A DNA stretch of 64,000 bases from Castanea sativa (lineage: Eukaryota; Streptophyta; Magnoliopsida; Fagales; Fagaceae): positions 51,429,964 through 51,493,963 of the forward strand of contig NC_134015.1 of assembly GCF_040712315.1 (NCBI RefSeq). Direction: 5' to 3'. Below, one piece after another: positions 49,800 through 60,990 of this stretch. The stretch's first letter is position 1; every line of letters begins with the position of its first letter. Made by a program: the position numbers and the translations under genes. The notes below the pieces were generated by a model that was not told the origin of the DNA, searched no databases, and saw only the letters and a program-made list of their open reading frames with translations.

Positions 49800-50229
49800 G
49801 ACTTGGACGTGTGTCATTTGCTGATGCTTCCATTCAGGTCATCACATGCAAAGACAAAAGGTGCTGAAACTCAAAGCGTGTTTTCAGGAAAATGCTGGAA
49901 TTACCGAAAGTGTGATAATTTTGTGTCACAACTTACCCCGAGTTATGACACCAAATTATGTCTTTTTTTTTTTCTTTTCTTTTTTTGTAGTCCCAGCACA
50001 TCTCGTGTTTTTATCTGGGTGGTCTACTGCATTGTGGTCAGTGGACTGTGGCATATGGGCTTGGACGGTTGGACCACCAATTTTACCCAAACATTTGCCC
50101 TCTGACGATGAACTTTTTAACCATTATTAGGTTATGTAGTATTTCTTTTTCACGATAAGCTGATAACATTTTTAAAATAAATTTTAAATGATAAGTTATT
50201 TTTTGTTTTAATTTAAATTTTTACTATTA
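49800..50229. other. NPF upstream region, no gene
   Basis: Short overlapping frames at 49803-50130 lack domains and are likely chance. No element ends were recognised. Confidence 0.4.
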
Positions 50230-51019
50230 AAAGTGAGTGTTAATTAGAAGTGAATGTTATAAATTGAAACTTTTTCTATAAAAAACTAAAAATAAAAACT
50301 CATTATTAAAATTATTTCCATTAGTAATGATCATTAACAATATATTATTTAAAATTTATTGTGAAAATATTATAAATACAATATTTTTTAGTCTTTTCTT
50401 AAAAGTTATAGGTACAACTTGGAACTCAAACTTGTAGGAGATATCATGAAAGATTCCGATATCATTGGGTTTTGATTGATTGGTTATGTTGGTACCACAT
50501 GTTCAATGGAACATTAATAATTTAGTTTTTTATTTTTTTGAGAAGAAGAGAAGTTTTATTTTTTGTCTTTTTCGGTAAATTGAACATAACACATTATTTT
50601 ATCATATTTATCCATTTTTGTGATAATTCCAATCCGTTTTGGTCACAAAAGTTGCAGACATACAAACAGAGACCAGAAAATTCCATCCAATATTAAAATT
50701 GCAAATTATTGTGATATTGATTGTACTTGAAATTTGCAAACTTAATTTGATGATAAAAAACTATCATTAGAAGCGAATGCCATAAATTGAAACTCTCTCT
50801 GTAATAAAAATAAAAATAAAAACTCATTATTAAAATTATTCTCATTAGTAATAATCAATAACAATATATTATTTAAAACTTATTGTGAAAATATTATAAA
50901 TACGTATTTCTCATTCTTTTCCTAGAAGCTATAGGTAGAACTTGGAATTCAAACTTGCAAACAAGAGATATCATGAAGGATTCTGATATCATTAGCTTTG
51001 ATTGATTGATTACGTACTA

Positions 51020-51347
51020 CTAGCCTCACCGCACGCGTGAAACGCGTGTGATGAAACTTTTTTTTATAGCAAAAAATTGCGTGTGATAAGACTTTTTTTT
51101 TTAGAAAAAAAAAACCTGTGTTTTTATTTTATATATATAATTTTTATTTTGAAAATCTAATTTATAAGTAGATAAAATAATTTGAAAATTAACAAAAGAG
51201 TAGGCAATATTTTAGTGGAAGTTAGAGTTGCATTTTTACCGGATTGTTCTTTAGTTTTGTCTCTACTTAAACATAAGGATATAAGAGCATCTTTGAACCT
51301 AAAAATAAGGAATTCAAACAGGGAAGCACTTTAAATAGTAGTATAGA
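51020..51347 (-). mobile_element. Short non-autonomous Helitron, copy 1
   Basis: On the minus strand it begins TCTATACTACTATTT and ends CTAG, inserted between A and T, with no target duplication. Eight bases before the CTAG end lies a hairpin (51032-51048) with stem CACGCGT/ACGCGTG and a 3-base loop, the Helitron 3' signature. The unit near 53890-53920 has the uninterrupted site GTACTATATAAGTTGG. About 328 bp. Confidence 0.88.
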
Positions 51348-51851
51348 TATAAGTTGGTACCACCTGTTCAACTGATGGAACATTAATAATTTTGCTTCTT
51401 TTTTTTTGTGGTAAATTGAACTTAACTCATTATTTTATCATATTTTTCCATTTTTGTGATAATTCCAACCCGTTTTGGTCACAAAAGTTGCAAACATAAA
51501 AACCAAACCAGAAAATGCCATCTAATATTAAAACTGCAAATTATTGTGATATTGATTGTTATTGAAAACTACAAATTTAATTTGATGATAAAAAACTATC
51601 ATTAGAAGCGAATGTCATAAATTGAAACTCTTTATAAAAAAATAAAAAAAAAACTCATTATTAAAATTATTTTCATTAGTACTAATCAATAACAATATAT
51701 TATTTAAAACTTGTTGTGAAAATATTATAAATACGTATTTCTCAGTCTTTTCCTAGAGGCTATAGGTAGAACTTGGAATTCAAACTTGTAGACAGGAGAT
51801 ATCATGAAGGATTTTGATATCATTGGGCTATGATTGATTGATTATGTACTA

Positions 51852-52582
51852 TTAGCCTCATCGAACGCATGAAGCGCATGAGATGAAGCTTTTTTTTTTT
51901 TTTTTATAGCAATAAAACGCGTGCGATGAGACTTATTTTTTAGCAAAAGAAAAACTTGTATTTTATTTTATTTTAGATATATAATTTTTATTTCAAGAAT
52001 CTAATTTATAAGTGGATAAAGCAATTTGAAAATTAACAAAAGAGTGGTCCTATTTTTTAAGCAATATTTTAGTGGGAGTTAAAGTTACTTTTTTACCGGA
52101 TTGTCTTTTAGGGTACGTTTGGTATGTTGTAATAGCTCCTATAATGGAATAGTTATTCATGTGTAATAGCAATTCGGTCATCTGGTTTCATCTTTATTAC
52201 ATGGATTAGTCATTACATTGGAATTACTATTCTTTAAATTGAAGAATAGTTATTCCTCTTTTAAATGGATGTAATAGCTATTCCTTAGTACATATAATAG
52301 GTTTTAAAATTAATATATATCCAAAAATATAAAGTTTCCTTATACATCATCATTCACAAGCTTTCCATATGTAACAACCAAACTTATGAATAGTAATAGT
52401 TATTCAATTACAATGTTTTTTATTCCCAGTAATAAAGATTACTATTTCTAATATAATCTATATTCAGTATACCAAATGTACCCTTAGTTTTGTCTCTACT
52501 TAAACATAAAGATGTAAGGGCATTTTTAAACTAAAAAAATAAGGAATCCAAATAGGGAAAGTGCCTTAAATAGTAGTATAGA
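51852..52582 (-). mobile_element. Helitron copy 2, interrupted by a MITE
   Basis: Occupies the same position in the next array unit as copy 1. The terminal CTAG is mutated to CTAA on the minus strand (TTAG at 51852 on plus), and the hairpin is degraded. It contains the MITE at 52111-52483. Identical placement means it spread with the array unit and was not a second insertion. Confidence 0.85.
52111..52483. mobile_element. 373 bp Tourist-type MITE nested in Helitron
   Basis: Ends GGGTACGTTTGGTAT and, inverted, GGGTACATTTGGTAT, with TTA duplicated at 52108-52110 and 52484-52486. Helitron copy 1 has the empty site (TTTAGTTTTGTCTC). Confidence 0.9.
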
Positions 52583-52816
52583 TATAAGTTGGTACCACAT
52601 GTTCAACTGATGGAACATTAATAATTTTGCTTTTTTTTTAGAAGAATAGATTTTTTTTTTTTTTTTTTGCTTCTTTTTGGTAAATTGAACTTAACACATT
52701 ATTTTATCATATTTTTCCATTTTTGTGATAATTCCAATCCGTTTTGGTCACAAAAGTTGCAAACATAAAAACTAAACCAAAAAATGACATCTAATATTAA
52801 AACTGCAAATTATTGT

Positions 52817-53584
52817 TGTGCGGGCGTCCCCCTCTTCAAAGCCCAGATGGTTATGAAAGCCCTTTATGCTAACGCCACAGTGTAGAATCTAGTGTCGGCC
52901 AAAATGCACGATCTCATTTTGGATAAGCTTAGGTGCTCCTCAAAACCCCAAGAGCTAAAGTTGAAGACGTCTATGACATGGTCGGCAACAGGAGTTTTCA
53001 TCATCCCCGATGATTAGGCTACCCGAACAGCCATAGCTTAGAGAGCAAAATTCCACCTTGGGAACATCTCGGCCGAGCAACAGACCCAATGGTGAAGCTA
53101 GTTCCAATGCCACTACCACCCTCTACCCATCACCAAACGCCCACTCAGGAGCAACGGTATTGGACCTCCCTTCCACTACCTAGGGAACATCTCGGCCGAG
53201 CAACATACCCAACGGTAGAACTAGTTCCAATGCCATTTTCATCTTATCTCATTCGCATTTAAAGCATCCACTCAAGGGTAATGACATTGGACCGCTCCTT
53301 CCACTGACCAAGAAAGCTATCATGCCAATCCCACTACCTTGTTCTATAAATAGGCAAAGGAAATTGGGGAATGGGGGTTGGCAATTCTGGGAGAAGAGTT
53401 GTAGAACTAAAAGGGTCATCACCTAGAAAAATGAAGGAAGGAAGGTTCTAGAGTAAGGGTAAGCTATAGAGCTGGGCTAGCCGAGTACAGCATCACTCAT
53501 AGTAAGAAATCCAAAAGCCCACCACATAAATAGATTGTGAGCCCAAATACCTCTAAGGCCCACTAGTCGTATTGGGTGCGCACA
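52817..53584 (+). mobile_element. Solo LTR, 768 bp
   Basis: Begins TGTGCGGGCG and ends GGGTGCGCACA, that is TG...CA. A 5 bp target duplication ATTGT lies at 52812-52816 and 53585-53589. A TATAAATA box at 53345-53352 indicates plus orientation. Other array units show the empty site AAATTATTGTGATATTG. Base composition is much richer in G and C than its surroundings. No internal region remains, so it probably arose by LTR-LTR recombination; gypsy-type is likely but not shown. Confidence 0.92.
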
Positions 53585-54152
53585 ATTGTGATATTGATTG
53601 TTTTTGAAAACTACAAACTTAATTTAATGATAAAAAGCTATCATTAAAAGCAATTGCCATAAATTGAAACTCTCTCTATAAAAAAAAATAAAAATAAAAA
53701 CTCATTATTAAAATTATTTTCATTATTAACCATCAATAACAATATATTATTTAAAATTTATTGTGAAAATATTATAAATACGTATTTCTCAGTCTTTTCC
53801 TATAAGCTATAGGTAGAACTTGGAATTTAAACTTGCAGACAAGAGATATCATGAAAGATTCCAATATCATTAGGTTTTGATTGACTGATTATGTACTATA
53901 TAAGTTGGTACTACATGTTCAACTAATTATGTACTATATAAGTTCCTTTTTTTTTAAGAAGATGAGAAGTTTTTATTTTTTTATTGCTTCTTTTTGGTAA
54001 ATTGAACTTAACACATTATTTTATCATATTTTTCCATTTTTGTGATAATTCCAACCCGTTTTGGTCACAAAAGTTACAAACATAAAAACCGAAGCAGAAA
54101 ATGCCATCTAATATTAAAACTGCAAATTATTGTGATATTGATTGTACTTGAA

Positions 54153-56637
54153 TATTCACATCTTATCCAGTATTCATATTCATAGATTATCAATATAGGT
54201 TGGTAATTATTTATTTTCAGTAATAATGATTTTACTTCTTTTTTAATTTATTAGATACAATTTTTTTTTTTGGGTAAAAGTTTTTTAGATGCTATATGAT
54301 TTGAATTTATGACATATGTGTCATGATAATTACTTTTAACTAAGTCAAGATATCAATGAGTTTCTTTTAGTGTAGACGAGATTCAATATTATGTCACTTA
54401 TTATAGTATATTTAGCTCAATTAGTAAAGTATTTTGTTGTCGAATAAAAGATTTGAGATTTTTTGTGAAAATCAAAGCAAAAAATATCCTCAAAGTTTAT
54501 TTTCAATTATAAATTAAATCCTAAACTTTTTAATTTCACCATTTTAAACCTTGTACTTTATAAGTTATGACAATATAATCCCCACTATCCATATTTATTA
54601 AAAATCACATGCTATTGGAGCAATTTATTTGGTAGGAGTAATATTTTCCTTAGCACCTACTACACCTAAACAACACCATTTTGTCCTGGATGGTTTGAAT
54701 TTTTCTCCTCATAGAAAAAATGAGTCAAAGGAAAATTATTTTTAATCAACATAAAAAATATGACTTATTTTTAGAGATTGTTTTCTACTATTTTTTTTAA
54801 AAAAAAAACTTTATCTCATAGCAAGTTAAATAAAAGAAGTTATGAGATTTTTTTCAACTCATTTAAAGTTGTAACCAAACATAGGAAAATGAGATAATTT
54901 TATAGAAAATACTTTTTGAAAAATGTTTCATTTTCTAGAAACATCATTGTTGAATCAAACAGAGCGAAAATATCCATAAATTCCATTATAATGAGCGGGA
55001 ACAAATGATTTTAGTTAGGATATTTGCAGGTCCAGTTTCAAAATATTTTTACTTTCTATTATTGTTATGCTAGAGCTTTCCTCATTCCTTTTATTAAACA
55101 TAATGATGTGATTTGAGTGTAATGGGTGCCAGTGAAAATTTTCACCCATTATATAGGCTGCTCTGTTTGTGGTTTTTGATACGGGCAAAGGTTTAGATTA
55201 TTTTGACTTATAAAGTCTAAGGTTTAAAATGTCAACTAAAGAATTCTATTTTAATCCTTAAATAACTAAGTAGATTATGATTTATTCCAAAAATATTAGT
55301 ACAAACAATTATCTCAACCATAATAGCAAATCTAAAAGCAATAATAATGAAAGAAATAAAAATAGCACATAGATTTAGTAACAAAGTGAAAAACCAACGA
55401 CAAACATCTTTAATTGAAGGGGGATTCAAACTTGTAAAAATATTCACTAGAAAGAAATTCTCACAACAACCTACTTATAAAACTTTTAAAAGTAGACTCA
55501 CTTTTGTAACTTCTATCAATTCCCTACTTTCCTTCCCACCTCAATGGCTTCAAAACCTCTGAAATTCTTCTATGTGAATCTCCTCCATGAACAAACCTTA
55601 TCTGAAACTTGGTACTTCGAACAACTACGTCAACAACCCACTATTGAGAAACTGACTCTATGGTTTTAAAGAAGAGATAAATTCAATAAGGATGTAGTGT
55701 AAAACTCAAGTTTTACCCCTCCAATCCTAACATGTCACATCATCAATATATTACATATTAAATAATGTATACAACCACACTCAATCAACTATAATACCCA
55801 TTTGAAAATCTAACTTAACTGTGAGTTTATTGAAATGTTATTATGTGTGGTAAGGTGTATTGAGTATTAAGTAAAAAACTAATGTGACAATCTTTTATTA
55901 GATAGTGTAAAACATGATTTTTACACCCCATCCTTACTAAATTTGAACTCTTTAAAGAATCAACAATTTATGCTCAAAGAGAAACTCTAAAAAATATCTC
56001 ATACGGAAAAACATTCAAATGGAAGGGAATTTAGAACTCTCTAAGGCTCAAGCGATTTGACTCTCAAATTTACTCTTTATGGTAGCTTCTATGTTTCTCT
56101 CTAGATTAAAGATTGGGTTATATATGAAAAATTAGATAGAGTTGGCGTCACAAGAAGTCAGATTACTCTTCTCATCATTTTCACTCAAGCAAATGTTGAA
56201 TGAAAGTTGGTATATATTCTATAACTATAATTACATAGGAATAAATACTGTAATGTTTGAAATGTTGTAAAGGTGATTACAAGAAAAAAAATTTAATTAT
56301 GGTATGTAATATATATCCAAATCACCCAAATCTTGTTGTGATGCTACACTAATTGCTTGGGTGAGTGCATAGAGGATCAAGCACCACACGCTTTTAGTCC
56401 ACCATTAATTCTAGTGCACATAAAGCTACAGTCGACTTCTTTTGTTCGAGTTTTTATTTTTTATTTTTCTTATTTCTTGGTTTACGCAATTAATTAAGCT
56501 GCAACAATCCTAAGAATTTGAGCTTTAAAATATGAGTTATCCTCACATTATAAGAACAAGATGAGCAAAAGCACCTCAACTTTCGGTTTCGCCGATGTTG
56601 TTATTAGGAAATGGAAAAGACAAACCAGCCCACCACT
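54153..56637. other. AT-rich intergenic DNA with one MITE
   Basis: No gene found. The frames at 55232-55562 overlap on both strands and lack domains. One MITE-like element is listed at 55687-55936. Confidence 0.5.
55687..55936. mobile_element. 250 bp MITE
   Basis: Left end TAAGGATGTAGTGTAAAAC and inverted right end TAAGGATGGGGTGTAAAAA match for most of about 30 bases. The outer triplets (TAA/TTA) could be part of a Harbinger-type TWA duplication, but this is not certain. Confidence 0.7.
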
Positions 56638-57375
56638 ATTAATATCATTGGTCAACTATTTGGACTGGCCAACGTAACATTGCGGTAACACTATTACTAT
56701 GCACAAGGCCTAGCTAGCTGGCCCTGGCATCATCAACTATTTAATAGAATAAAAAAATATAGAATATATATATTCATGTGCCTATACTTCTCATGGCAAC
56801 AACAATATTGAAATATTAAATATCTCTTCCCTCCCTTCCCCATTGTCCCCAAGAAGACAAAAAAAACAAAAACAAAAACAAAAATGAATACCTCACAGAC
56901 ATGTTAGAATTTGTCATATAACAACATTAAATGTGACCATTTAAAAGAGATCTAAACATCCATAAAGTAAAATTAAAATTAAATAAAATAAATAAATAAA
57001 TAAAAGAGATCTAAACGAGGTAGAGATATCATAGTAATTAACTGAACTCTTTGGTGTGGGGGAGCTTTGAAGCTACAATTTCCTGCGATGGAGGATCTTA
57101 AAAAAATGACATAGGTGTCTTTCACTAGTTAGAGGTTAAGCTAGAACTTTTCATACTAACATGATGCCATAAAAGTAATTATTTAATATTTTTTAAATAT
57201 AGTGATGTGACATTTTTTCATCTCACATAATGGTAGGTTTCACTAATCAACTACATAGTGTTACTCATATCTATGTAAGAAAAAGTATCACCATATAGAT
57301 CACTATTATTGGTAGATTTTTTTTCCCCTAAAATAAACTTGGTTTCACATATGCATAAATCTTGTTCCAGCAAAT
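56638..57375 (-). pseudogene. Decayed NPF transporter relic
   Basis: Four short segments on the minus strand match the intact NPF gene in the same order. LTNDIN is encoded at about 56638-56656 and shares a run of 19 identical bases with 44231-44249. HMRSIG is at about 56783-56797, DPPSQEIVASKLP at about 57060-57100 (intact gene DPPLKGIVLTKLP), and TIILLFAGTR at about 57350-57380 (intact gene SIILFFIGTK). Frameshifts, stops, a missing part of the last exon and an insertion in exon 3 separate them. It is probably an old tandem duplicate. The flanking stretch to 57720 is unassigned. Confidence 0.7.
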
Positions 57376-57955
57376 AGTAAGATGATTGTCCATACAATGG
57401 AGATATCATAAATTTATCTTCCGCTTCTTTTTGTTGAAATTCCTGTCCATATGATAGTTCACTTGAGCATCCTGGACCTATAGATCTTCTGTATTATTAG
57501 TTGGCTTCCATGGAATCATAGAAATGAGACAAGCTTATGACTTCAAGTTTCGTGTTCATCCCTATAGGCCCTGGATTGGAAAGTAATAGACTTTGTGATT
57601 CAATTTTTGGAGCTTCTTGGTAGCATTAGGAGTGAGTGGAGCACTTCTACAGTTCTACTTCTTAACTCCGAATAGGGCTTACTTTGGTTGGCAGTCTTGT
57701 CAATGGGTTATAACTTGCCTCTAGCTATTTGGATGGAGGAAATCAGATCATAAAATTCTTTTGTCGATTTTACTCTAAGAAAAATGAATTATCCTCGTCA
57801 TGCCAACTGAACTATGACGGTAAAAGGCACATACATATTATACCTTATCATAATTTTGAATGCCACGTAGGACGGAAGAGATGGGAATATAATATTGCGG
57901 AATTTCATATTATATATATCAAAATTAAGTTACACTAGATTTAACTTTGAGTAAG

Positions 57956-58404
57956 TAAGAGCACTAGCAATAGTGGTGCTAAAAATAACTATAATTATTT
58001 AGCACCACTAAATATCAAAATGTACCCTGCAATAATAGAGTCAAAGCTATCTTTTTTTGCTCCATAGTTTTAGTGTACAACTATTTTTGGCTATGCATTG
58101 TAGCTGAAAGGTAAAAAAGAAAAAAAATTTATTTTATGTTCACACTGCTTTTGTCTTTCTGCTCACTACCTCTTCGGTTCTCTCCCAATGTCCACCTTCC
58201 ATTCACACTACTTTTGGTTGTGGATTGTGGTTGTGTTTTGGTGGTTGAATGAAATATTACTTTATTGTAGTGTTTATATTTTTTAATTGTGTTAAAAGCT
58301 AAAATAAAACCACTATTATTGGATGTGAGAAGGTAAAATAGATAAAGTGACTTTTGTATTGCTAAAAAGCTAAAAATTTAGCTCCACTATAATAGATGCT
58401 CTTA
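57956..58404. mobile_element. 449 bp MITE with ~28 bp inverted ends
   Basis: Left end TAAGAGCACTAGCAATAGTG and inverted right end TAAGAGCATCTATTATAGTG continue into GGNGCTAAA on both sides. If the outer TAA/TTA is the target duplication it is a Harbinger-type MITE. The interior is AT-rich and non-coding. Confidence 0.75.
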
Positions 58405-58965
58405 CATCATTTAATAACTTTTTATTGGATTAAAAACTTGAAAAATTTACGGTTGGATTATATCTTTGCATGTTCTTAATATAAATACTGAATTCTATGA
58501 CAATCAGATACTATTTGATATTCAACCTAGAACTCATCTTGTATACATAATTTAAAAATATAAAAAAATTTAAATTTAAATATTTTATAAATAACATAGT
58601 TATTAATCTTTAATTATTTTAAAAATTTGTAATCTAAAATATAAGAAGAATATATAATACAATTAGGGTAGAGAGGAGGGGGAGGTGAGGGGCAAATAAA
58701 CAACTTTTACTTTTCTCTTTTTTCCAATTCCCAAAACAACTTTTCTTACAGCAAATACATCAGCTCATGTAAAAATTTCCTCTATTTTACACAAAAAACC
58801 TCCTTTTAAAATTTTACACATTCATTTTTACAAATTACCCACATCAGTTCATCTATCCTACTCCCTCTATTAATTAAATAATAATTTCCTCACTTTTTTT
58901 ATTAATTCTCTCAACTAACCTACGCGCCTCTTCATTTCATTTCTTCTCTTCTTCAGTTCTGATGA

Positions 58966-58968
<3 letters not shown>

Positions 58969-59004
<36 letters not shown>
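58969..59004. repeat. (TC)n microsatellite
   Basis: About 18 TC units, followed by imperfect CTCTCT stretches up to 59090 that include two TACCCAGATCA words. Confidence 0.9.
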
Positions 59005-59006
<2 letters not shown>

Positions 59007-59097
59007 TCTCTTCATTTCTTCTCTTCATTTCTCTCTCTCTCTCACTCTCTCTACCCAGATCATCTCTCTCACTCTCTCTCTACCCAGATCAACGCTC

Positions 59098-59350
59098 GAT
59101 CCGAGCTCCGATCCAGCACTCGGAGCGCGATCCGAGCTCCGATCCAGCGCTCGGAGCGCGATCCGAGCTCCGATCCAGCGCTCCGAGCGCGATCGCGAGC
59201 TCCGATCCAGCGCTCCGAGCACGATCCGATCTCCGATCCACTCCGATCCAGTCACTCCGAGCACCGATCCACTCCGATACGCTCCGATCCAGTCGCTCCG
59301 AGTACCGATCCGAGTTCCGATCCACTCCGATCCAAGCTCCGACCGCTTCG
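59098..59350. repeat. GC-rich minisatellite, 31 bp unit
   Basis: Units at 59098-59128, 59129-59159 and on from 59160 begin GATCCGAGCTCCGATCC and end in CTCGGAGCGC. Later copies shorten and diverge into CACTCCGATCC variants. The block is far more GC-rich than its surroundings and has open frames on both strands, giving Arg/Ser/Asp-rich low-complexity peptides that are unlikely to be real proteins. Confidence 0.85.
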
Positions 59351-59495
59351 ATCAAGCGCCAATCTGTATTTGTGTATCTATGTTTTTTTTTTTTTTTGAG
59401 CAAGTGTCTGTGTTGAGTTTTAGTTGGGTTGGTTGAGAACGGAAAGGAGAGAGAAAAAAAAGGAGCGAACGGAAATGATAAAATAATGCTATAAA

Positions 59496-59538
59496 CGAGC
59501 TACAGTAACCGTGTAAATTTACACGTTACTGTAGCTCG
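59496..59538. repeat. 43 bp near-perfect palindrome
   Basis: CGAGCTACAGTAAC on the left pairs with GTTACTGTAGCTCG on the right around a GTGTAAATTTACAC core, with one extra base. It could extrude as a cruciform or fold as a strong RNA hairpin. Confidence 0.9.
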
Positions 59539-59667
59539 GGGATGGGTTTACAAAATTTTAAACATTTTTAAACCCACTGATGTGGGTGTTTTTTTCCTCA
59601 AAATGTGTAAAATTGGTAGTTAGGTTTATTTTAGAAACTTTTACATCCACTGATGTGGATGCTCTTA

Positions 59668-60883
59668 CACCACCAAAACTCTAACTTAAACTCTAATATT
59701 AAAATAATGGGTCCACCTAGTCATGATAAAAATAAAACAACTTGTTTCCACCTAGTCCTAACCGTACTTACTCTCCTCTACTGAATGATTGCAGGTCCCT
59801 TACAGGCAGGTTGGTGCAGGTCCGGGTGAAGCATGCATATAGAGAGAGGGGAACCAATGTCCAGATTTTTTGGCCAAAAGGGGTTGTTCCATGATGGAAA
59901 ATCTTGTAGTTTTTTATTCTCCCCCTTTTGCTGATCTGATTGTGTTATTAGAATCAGACAAAAATAGATTGTACTATTATAGGCATATTGCCAATACTCT
60001 GGCCTCTGTGTAACTCTTTTGCTGGTGCTTAATATATCTATCCTTTTAACTCAAAAAAAAAAGAATAAAAAAAAGCTAAAAAATTAAAGTCAACATGTAA
60101 AAATGGTAAAAAAAAATGTCTCAATAGGAAGAGAGGTTGATTGCACCCTCCACTGGATCCTAATCCACTCTACCGCTACTTTTAAGCACAACTCCCATCA
60201 ATTTTTTTTTTTCTTCTTTTGGTACCAACCTCTTTCAATCTGAAACCTAGAGTTTCTATTAAAATTTTAAAACCATTCAAGCCATTGAGTCAACTATAAA
60301 TATTCATAGATATATTGACATACTCTTAATACTTTTACATTGGTTTATTTATTTATTTTGAAGAATCAAATTATATGTTTAATCTTGCCCCCAACTTAAA
60401 TTCTTGGCTCTGCCATTGAATTTAATGGTGAATTTGTTCCAATAAAAAATACTAATGGTGTAATTGCTTAAAGCTATATTAGGTGTGTTTAAAGTTACAG
60501 TAATATGTGTGTGTTTGGAGGGGAGCTAAAGTCTGGCTATTTTTATAACATAGATTTACACACTGATATATATAAGAATGTAGAGCTTGATTATCTACCC
60601 AAAAAAAAAAAGCATTATAAAATTGCATTATTAATATATTATTATACTTTTCTTGCGGTTTAAAAAATAAAAATTCCTTCTAAAGACACTAAAAGTCTAT
60701 TTGGATAAGCTGTTCTAAAAATGCATTTTTAAAAAATAGCGTTTTTAAAACAAGCATTTTGAAAAAACAATTTTTAAAGCAATATTTGAGCGTTTGGTAA
60801 AACATAATGCTCTAAAATTGCCGTCTTGAAAAATTTACAAAAAAATGACCTAACAGGCTATGCTGTAATGATAATAATAAGAG

Positions 60884-60885
<2 letters not shown>
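59668..60885. other. Intergenic, no gene
   Basis: Contains repeat-like sequence but no ORF with a recognisable domain. A fragment at 60380-60420 (CTTGGCTCTGCCATTGAA) resembles the end of the hAT MITE at 45223, and 60690-60800 looks MITE-like. Confidence 0.4.

Positions 60886-60932
<47 letters not shown>
60886..60932. repeat. (TA)n(CA)n microsatellite at pararetrovirus edge
   Basis: About 17 TA units then 6 CA units directly abut the truncated end of the pararetrovirus-like sequence. Confidence 0.9.
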
Positions 60933-60990
60933 AGTTATTCAAAAAACAGAACATAGTAGGACATCTCAAATTATTCAAATAATCAGAAAT

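Larger units (their letters stand above)
50230..54152. repeat. Tandem array of a ~0.5 kb AT-rich unit with nested insertions
   Basis: The landmark CATTATTTTATCATAT recurs at about 50592, 51428, 52697 and 54013. Each is followed by GATAATTCCAA(T/C)CCGTTTT, TGCAAATTATTGTGATATTG, TTGTGAAAATATTATAAATAC and GAGATATCATGAA. Removing the Helitron, MITE and solo LTR brings the period to about 508, 538 and 543 bp. A partial copy opens the array and a truncated one closes it. I recognise no gene in the unit. Confidence 0.9.
58749..59664. mobile_element. 916 bp non-autonomous TIR element with minisatellite
   Basis: Ends CAGCAAATACATCAG and, inverted, GAGCATCCACATCAG, both continuing ATGTAAAA and TTTC. 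TTA is present at 58746-58748 and 59665-59667, fitting Harbinger-type insertion. The interior carries a (TC)n run, a GC-rich minisatellite and a 43 bp palindrome. No transposase. Confidence 0.75.

Noticed and set aside
50230..54152. CRISPR-like array
   Set aside because: Repeats are ~500 bp, not short spaced repeats, and this is a plant nuclear sequence. The interruptions are transposons.
58962..59403. Arg/Ser/Asp-rich open frames on both strands
   Set aside because: Translation of the (TC)n run and 31 bp minisatellite; both strands stay open because the unit length and composition lack stops.
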